Below are positions 18,796 through 23,563 of a stretch of DNA of 23,563 nt, one piece after another. The position numbers and the translations under genes are program-made. Each line of letters starts with the position of its first letter. The first letter of the stretch is position 1. The DNA comes from Xylaria sp. FL1777 (Eukaryota > Ascomycota > Sordariomycetes > Xylariales > Xylariaceae): the NCBI GenBank assembly GCA_022578965.1, contig MU400915.1:1-23563 (forward strand), given 5' to 3'. The notes under the pieces are model-generated. The model had not been told where the DNA came from. It searched no databases and worked only from the letters and a program-made list of their open reading frames with translations.

Positions 18796-19805
18796 TATTG
18801 TATTACTTAGGCTAACGGCTTATTAGTTATGCCGGTTTTTATTTTTTATATATATAAGTAAAAACTATGCTTATAGGTTAAAAGCAAGCTATAAGCGGCT
18901 TACTTTTTTCTTAGTAGCTAAGTAAAAACATTTTATATTTATTTCTAAGTTGCACTAGTTTTACTATAATTTTATTAAGTGCTTTACTTTTTACTTTTTT
19001 GCCCTTAAGTTGTTTGCTTACTTATAATATGCTATTAACTAAGTGTATGCACTTTTATGTAGTTATTTTATAGTTTTTTTTTTTTTGTATTTTTTTTGCT
19101 TTATAGTTTGCTTGCTTTAGTATTGCTGTTTATTTTGTGTTGCTTGTAGCAGTTTTTTTAGTTTTAGCACTTATTTAGCTAAGTGTGCTGCTTTTTTTTT
19201 CTAGTTTTTTTTTAAACTTTTTTTTATTGTATTGCTAATACATTATAGTTTGCTTGCTTTAATATTGCTGCTAGCTTTTTGCTATACTAGTTTTTTTATA
19301 ACTAAGTTATAACTAAGTTATAAGCAAAGTTAATTGCTTATTACTTTTTAGTTTGCTTTTTGCATATTTATTTTTTAAGCTGCTTTTATGTTTTTTGCAG
19401 TAAGCTTACTAAGTAAGCATAGCTTATAAATAGCTTATATATTAAGCAATATAAAGTAGCAATAAGTAATAAGTTATTTTACTTAGCTACTTATGTTAAT
19501 TTTTTTCTTTTTTAACTATTAACTTTATTACTTTTATTATTATTACTATTACATGCTTAGCTTGCGCTTGCTTTAGTATATTAAAATGCTTAGTTTATAA
19601 TATAATTAGTTGCTAATGCATTATAGTTATACAAAAATCTACTTTGTTATAGCTACTATGCTTTTTGCAGTACATATTTATAACTAGCTTAGCTTAAATA
19701 TATATATTAACTAGTGTTAAGCTTATATATTTAAAGTTATAAGTTATTTTACTGCAGTTTTTACTAGTTATTTAATTTATAGTACTAAATAAAGTAGCTA
19801 ATAGT

Positions 19806-20045
19806 TTGCTATTATATAGTTTAAGCTTTTATAACTGCTTATTGTTATGCTTTTTTGCTATAACGCTAATTTTTGAAATAAAGGTAAATGCTTTAATGCT
19901 TTACGCTAAAGTATTACTAATAGCTTTAAAATTTGTATTTATTAAGCACGCTAAAATGCTTAAGCTATATTACTACTATATTGCTTATGTTACGATAATA
20001 TGTTATATACTTTTTATTGCTGTTTTTTTTACGCTAACTATATAA
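19806..20045 (+). pseudogene. Open 79-codon frame inside T1, unidentified
   Basis: This frame is free of stops on the plus strand, hydrophobic, and rich in Leu, Ile, Tyr and Ala, with retained Glu, Gly-free composition and several Lys/His residues (FEIKVNALMLYAKVLL). It could be part of a transposase or a chance opening. In RIP-damaged DNA a stop-free stretch of this length with ordinary Ala codons is mildly suggestive of former coding. I do not recognise it. Confidence 0.3.
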
Positions 20046-20222
20046 AAACATTAATAATTTTTGCGCTTGTAATATTACTAGCAAGTTTACTAAGTGCTTA
20101 TAATGCAAAAAAAGCAAAATAAGCGCTAAAAGTAATAATTATAGTTCTATAAGTACTTTTAACCGTATTAATGTTTGCATGTTTTTAAGCCTTATTTTAT
20201 GTTTATTTTAACTGTTAAAGTT

Positions 20223-20472
20223 TTTTTAATCTTAAGTGCTACTAATAATTTTTTAGCTTAAAAAAGTTAATAAAGAACTTTAATCGTTTATTAAAGCTTG
20301 CATAGCTGCGTACTATTTTTGTACTAATAAAGATATTTAAGCTGCATTTATAGCTAATATATAACTTCAAGTTACAATTAAAAAAGCAAAAAAAGCTACA
20401 ACAAATAAAAAAGCCGGAAGTTTTATATAAATAAGCCAGTTAAAAAGTATTTATATAACCCTTAAAGGTTAG
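20223..20472 (+). pseudogene. Broken plus-strand reading frame inside T1, unidentified
   Basis: From about 20260 the frame reads KKVNKEL, stop, SFIKACIAAYYFCTNKDI, stop, AAFIANI, stop, then a Lys-rich TIKKAKKATTNKKAGSFI, stop, ISQLKSIYITLKG. Every interruption is TAA, as expected for mutated CAA (Gln). The mixed composition, retained Cys, Gly and Ala, and the basic segment make it the most protein-like part of T1. It is plausibly the basic C-terminal region of a transposase, but this is a guess and no catalytic motif is visible. Confidence 0.4.
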
Positions 20473-20999
20473 CATTATTATATATTTAGTAGCTAAAAGT
20501 TTTAGTAAAATTTTAGTGTTTAATGCTTAATAAAGTTGCTTAATTGCTTTGCTTTTTTATAATGTATGCTTTTTAACTTTTGTAGTTTTATATTTGTAAT
20601 TTTATGTTGCTATTTTTAGTACTTTATTATGTTGTGCTTTACTTTAAAGTTCATAAACGTAAGCTTATAATAAGCAGCTTTTTTAAAACTATAAGTAGTA
20701 AATAGCTTTATAACAGCTGCTTTAGCTTTTGCTTTATAGTTATAATAAACCTTTTTTAGCTTAAAGAAAAGCTAGTATTAATGCTTAACTATTTTTGCTT
20801 CGTGTTTAAAGGCCTTTATTTTTATGTTTTTATAGCTGCTTATAACTTAATTAGTTTTTTAGCTACGTTATAATAGCTAAGCCTTTTTATATTTAGAACT
20901 TATTTAGCTATTTTACGTGCTTTTTTTAGGTTGTATAATAACTGGTAGCTTAGTTAAAAATTTGTTTGCTTTTTTAGTGTGCTACAAATAAAGCAGTAA

Positions 21000-21627
21000 T
21001 AATAATAAAAAGTTAGGTTTTTTATTTTAAGTTATTATTTTAAATATAACAGTAGTAAAAATAAGCGTTAAGTTTGCTAGTAATAATATTAATATTAGTT
21101 ATAACATAATTACTTATTTAAAACTTTAACTTGTTGTTATAATAGCAGTTATTATTACTGCTTTAATTATTATAGTTAATATTTATGCTAGTTTAAAGGT
21201 TATAACGCTTAATATTTAAGCTATTTTTTAAGTTAAAACAACTAGTTTGTTTTATAACGCTAGCGTTAATATTAGTTTTTTTTTATTATTACTGCTTAAC
21301 TTTTTTTTTTTATTACTGCTTTTTTTTTAATAAAAGTAGCTAATAAAAGTACTAAAGTTTATTGTTTTAGTATATTATTAATTCTAAAAATCTTTAAGAT
21401 CTTTAAACTTAATTTTTAACTTTTTATTTTTAATAGTATAACCTAGATCTAGTTTTATTAATTATTAAGTAAAGTTTACTTATGTAATGCTATTTAGCAT
21501 TTTTATCTTTTAAATATCTTTTTAATATACTTTTAAAAGTTTATTTTATAAATTGTTTATTATTTAACTCTTTATACTAATATTTGTTTTTATGTATTAA
21601 GTTTTATTAATTAAAGAGCTATTAAAA
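21000..21627 (-). mobile_element. E0 leader and Gag N-terminal region, fragment 3
   Basis: E0 resumes at TAATAATA and runs colinearly with 10500-11099 of E2, down to ATTAAAA before the LTR. No start codon can be chosen. Confidence 0.85.
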
Positions 21628-22138
21628 TATAACAGACCTATTATATATTAATATAACAGGTTTACTTTTAAAGTTTTAATTTGCAAGTAATAATAGGATT
21701 TTTAACAGTAGTTCGTTAAAGAGGTTTTTAAGGTACTTTTATTATTATGCATTAATAAAAGTCTTAAAGGATTAAAAGTAATAAGTATATTAGTGCTTAG
21801 TAGTTATAAGAAATTAATAGCTAAAGAGCTAAAAACTAAGTAAGTAACTAAATATAAGAAATACATAATTATATAAACAAAAAAAAGGTAAAAAAAGTAA
21901 TAACTTTTCTTTTAATAAACTTAATGCTATATTGTTTTAAGTTTATAGCTTAATAAACTTAACGCTTAAGTTTGTTAAGTTTAAAGCTTAATAAACTTAA
22001 CGTTTAAGTCTATCGAGTTTATGCATTAAACCCTTATAGTGGTTTAAATACATATTTTTTTAATAAATGAGACTTTTTTTGCACATGCTTTCTTTACACC
22101 TGGCCTCCTAATCGGCCTAGTTAGCCCATTTTGTAACA
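21628..22138 (-). repeat. E0 5' LTR, type 2 (511 bases)
   Basis: It starts TATAACAGACC and ends TTTTGTAACA. The U3 has the type 2 palindromes (about 21950-22015). At the junction between the shared and variable halves (about 21890-21915) it keeps a stretch, AAAGTAATAACTTTTCTTTT, that resembles type 1 rather than E2, so it looks like an intermediate between the two LTR forms. The bases after it, GTTTT (22139-22143), would be one copy of the E0 target duplication. The partner is outside the window. Confidence 0.93.
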
Positions 22139-22559
22139 GTTTTAAACTAAAACGCCTTGCTTTAAGTATTATAGCATAATTTTTAGCATAGCTTTTATAA
22201 CAAAGTTATAAAAGCTATAGTTATTATATTTCTTTTTTTTAAGTATTAAATAATAAACTAAAAAAAGTTTAATATTAAAAAAAACAACTAGCTAAAATTT
22301 AAAGTAAGCAATTATAATTTATTTATTAATTAATAAAATAGCAAGCATGCATTATATATTATAAAAATAACAATAAGTATAAATAGCTATATTATTTATA
22401 ATGCAATTAAAACTATTTTTTATTATTAAGTTATTTATAATATACTTTAGTAAAAAAATTAAAGCTAATAATTTAGCAAAAAAAAACTTAAAAGTTAGCA
22501 GTTTAATTAAATTAAAGTTAATTTTTGCTTTTTTAGCTTTAGTTTTATAGTGCTTAAAG
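22139..22559. other. AT-rich single-copy DNA beyond E0
   Basis: Apart from the hairpin at 22188-22218 and the candidate target duplication GTTTT, I see no gene, repeat or element signature. It does not match any of the chromovirus copies. Confidence 0.5.
22188..22218. repeat. Perfect hairpin sequence, 14-base arms
   Basis: ATAGCTTTTATAAC at 22188-22201 and its exact reverse complement at 22205-22218 are separated by AAA. Only one copy is in the window. It could be a remnant of a small inverted-repeat element or a foldback. Nothing shows which. Confidence 0.6.
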
Positions 22560-23466
22560 TTTTTTTGTTATTTGTTTAAGTTTTACTAAATATAATACTA
22601 AACTTTATTAAGTTAATTAATATTTATAGTAGTTTGTTTATTGCTTGCTTTTTTAACTATTAGTTTAATTTAACTTTTTATTTTTTAAATTATATAGCAA
22701 GCTTTTAAAGCGTAAGCAATAATAGCTTAGTTATTTTATATAAATTTTAGATACTATATAATAAAACTACGCAAATTTTTTAGTATAACTTTAAATTTAA
22801 GCTTTTATAGCTTATTATTGCAGTTATAAATATAATAATTATTGCTATAAATAAAACAGCGCAAAGTATTATAGCAGTATTAATTATATTTATAATTTAT
22901 ATAACAAAATTTATATAGTTGTTTTTAAAAGTTTTTTTTAAAAACAAATATAGCTTTTTTAGTAGTATAATATTAATTAAAGTCTTTAAGCTAATATAAG
23001 ATTTTTATGCTTAATTATGTTTTATTATTGCAAAAGTAAATAATAATATATTTAGCATAAATAGAAATAACTGCGCTAAAATCGCTATTTTTAGTAAAGC
23101 TAAAGCTATAAATGCAAATAAAATTAATAATAACAAAATTATATTTATAGCTTTGCGTTATAGTAATAGTTTAAATGTTAATTTTTTTAAGGCAAATTTT
23201 AGCAAAACTATATTTATTACAGCAAAGTTTTAATAAATTTGCTTAAGCATTATATAAAATAATAATGCTTATAAAAAAACATTTGTTATTTATATAGCAT
23301 AAGTTAAATTATTAAATTATAAAAACTAAATATATAGCATAATTAGCATTAGTATAATTAATTATGCTATTTTTAAATGTACTTTTATTGTTGTTTTTAA
23401 TAATAATTATTAGCAAAAAACTAAAGCAGCTATTATAAAAAATAAACTTAAAAAATTTCTTGCTAA
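22560..23466 (+). pseudogene. Mutated protein-coding relic of unknown identity, cut off by a younger insertion
   Basis: One plus-strand frame (for example TAT at 22784-22786) runs for about 300 codons. Interruptions are only TAA/TAG, in places that could have been Gln or Trp. It has coding-like composition: NNCAKIAIFSKAKAINANK near 23070, FIALRYSNSLNVNFF, FSKTIFITAKF, and further on YKKTFVIYIA and FKCTFIVVF. Asn-rich runs probably stand for Asp. A hydrophobic stretch (AVLIIFIIYITKF, about 22880-22915) could be a membrane segment or mutated Thr/Ala/Val. It is not gag or pol. I do not recognise the family. The start is not determinable, and the frame is interrupted at the right by DNA starting at 23472. 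Confidence 0.45.
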
Positions 23467-23471
23467 TATAT

Positions 23472-23563
23472 TGTCACGGGAGGTATGAAGCATCAAAGGT
23501 CAGGTACAATAGTCAATATATCTCTAGTCTCATAGTAGGTATCTAACAAGACTAAAGCTTGAA
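23472..23563. mobile_element. Probable 5' end of a young, unmutated LTR retrotransposon (truncated by the window)
   Basis: At 23472 the sequence changes abruptly to ordinary composition and begins TGTCACGGG, a start typical of Ty3/gypsy LTRs in fungi. GA, TC, CA and GG are all common here, whereas they are scarce to the left. Only 92 bases are seen, so the other LTR, the internal region and the strand are unknown. The preceding bases TATAT (23467-23471) would be one copy of its target duplication. Confidence 0.55.

Larger units (their letters stand above)
18796..20999. mobile_element. T1: probable class II (terminal-inverted-repeat) DNA transposon relic, about 2.2 kb
   Basis: This segment is absent from the other gag copies and is flanked by an 8- or 9-base duplication. 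The ends TATTGTATTACTT and the complement of the right end, TACTGCTTTATTT, agree at 9 of 13 positions. Three of the four mismatches are C/T, so they may be mutated terminal inverted repeats. An 8-base duplication would suit hAT, and 9 would suit Mutator-like elements. GC is slightly higher than in the flanks, with many TGC and AGC. No transposase motif is recognisable. A 28-base direct repeat (19101-19128 and 19243-19270, one G/A difference) lies inside. Plus-strand readable frames are listed separately. Confidence 0.62.

Noticed and set aside
1..22138. Centromeric or tandem satellite array suggested by repeated 1-1.6 kb blocks
   Set aside because: The repeats are the gag/LTR ends of nested retrotransposons, separated by exact target duplications, not head-to-tail units.
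1..23471. Mitochondrial, plastid or Plasmodium-like genome because of the extreme AT content
   Set aside because: Dead Ty3/gypsy pol with stop and D-to-N changes of C-to-T/G-to-A type, and the abrupt return to normal composition at 23472, point to a nuclear, RIP-mutated fungal repeat block.

Overview
This is a very AT-rich stretch, with roughly one base in five or six being G or C by eye. No gene is intact in it until the last 92 bases. It reads as a heterochromatic, AT-isochore-like repeat block from a filamentous ascomycete: nested, dead Ty3/gypsy chromoviruses that C-to-T/G-to-A mutation resembling repeat-induced point mutation (RIP) has eroded on both strands. Glutamine and tryptophan codons have become TAA/TAG, Asp/Glu have become Asn/Lys, Pro has become Leu, and Gly codons are mostly lost. 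The organism call is an inference from this mutation pattern and from the element type.

Layout. One LTR-retrotransposon family accounts for about 1-22138. All copies but one are transcribed on the minus strand in the order 5' LTR, leader, Gag (CCHC knuckle), reverse transcriptase, RNase H, integrase (zinc finger, core, GPY/F), chromodomain, 3' tail, polypurine tract, 3' LTR. E0 is the outermost and oldest copy and survives as 2088-2560, 18419-18795 and 21000-22138. Inserted in E0 are E3 (1-2087, running off the left edge), E1 (2561-18413, target duplication TAAAG) and a class II transposon T1 (about 18796-20999). Inserted in E1 are E2 (3918-11616, target duplication TTATG) and an inverted solo LTR, S1 (16260-16727, target duplication AATAG). 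With nested pieces and one copy of each target duplication removed, E1 is about 7676 bases and E2 is 7699 bases, which supports the reconstruction.

The family has two forms. They share gag-pol and the R-U5 side of the LTR, but differ in the U3 half and apparently in the 3' tail next to it. Type 1 LTRs are 494 bases (E1, E3, and S1 in shortened form). Type 2 LTRs are 511-517 bases (E0, E2).

Right of E0, 22139-23471 is equally AT-rich single-copy DNA. It contains a plus-strand reading frame of about 300 codons, broken only by TAA/TAG, that looks like a mutated gene of unknown identity. At 23472 the composition changes abruptly to ordinary DNA beginning TGTCACGGG, probably the first bases of a younger, unmutated LTR retrotransposon that cuts off the relic gene.

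I see no rRNA, tRNA, CRISPR array or functional protein gene. The boundaries of LTRs and target duplications are exact readings. Domain boundaries inside the dead polyproteins are approximate.
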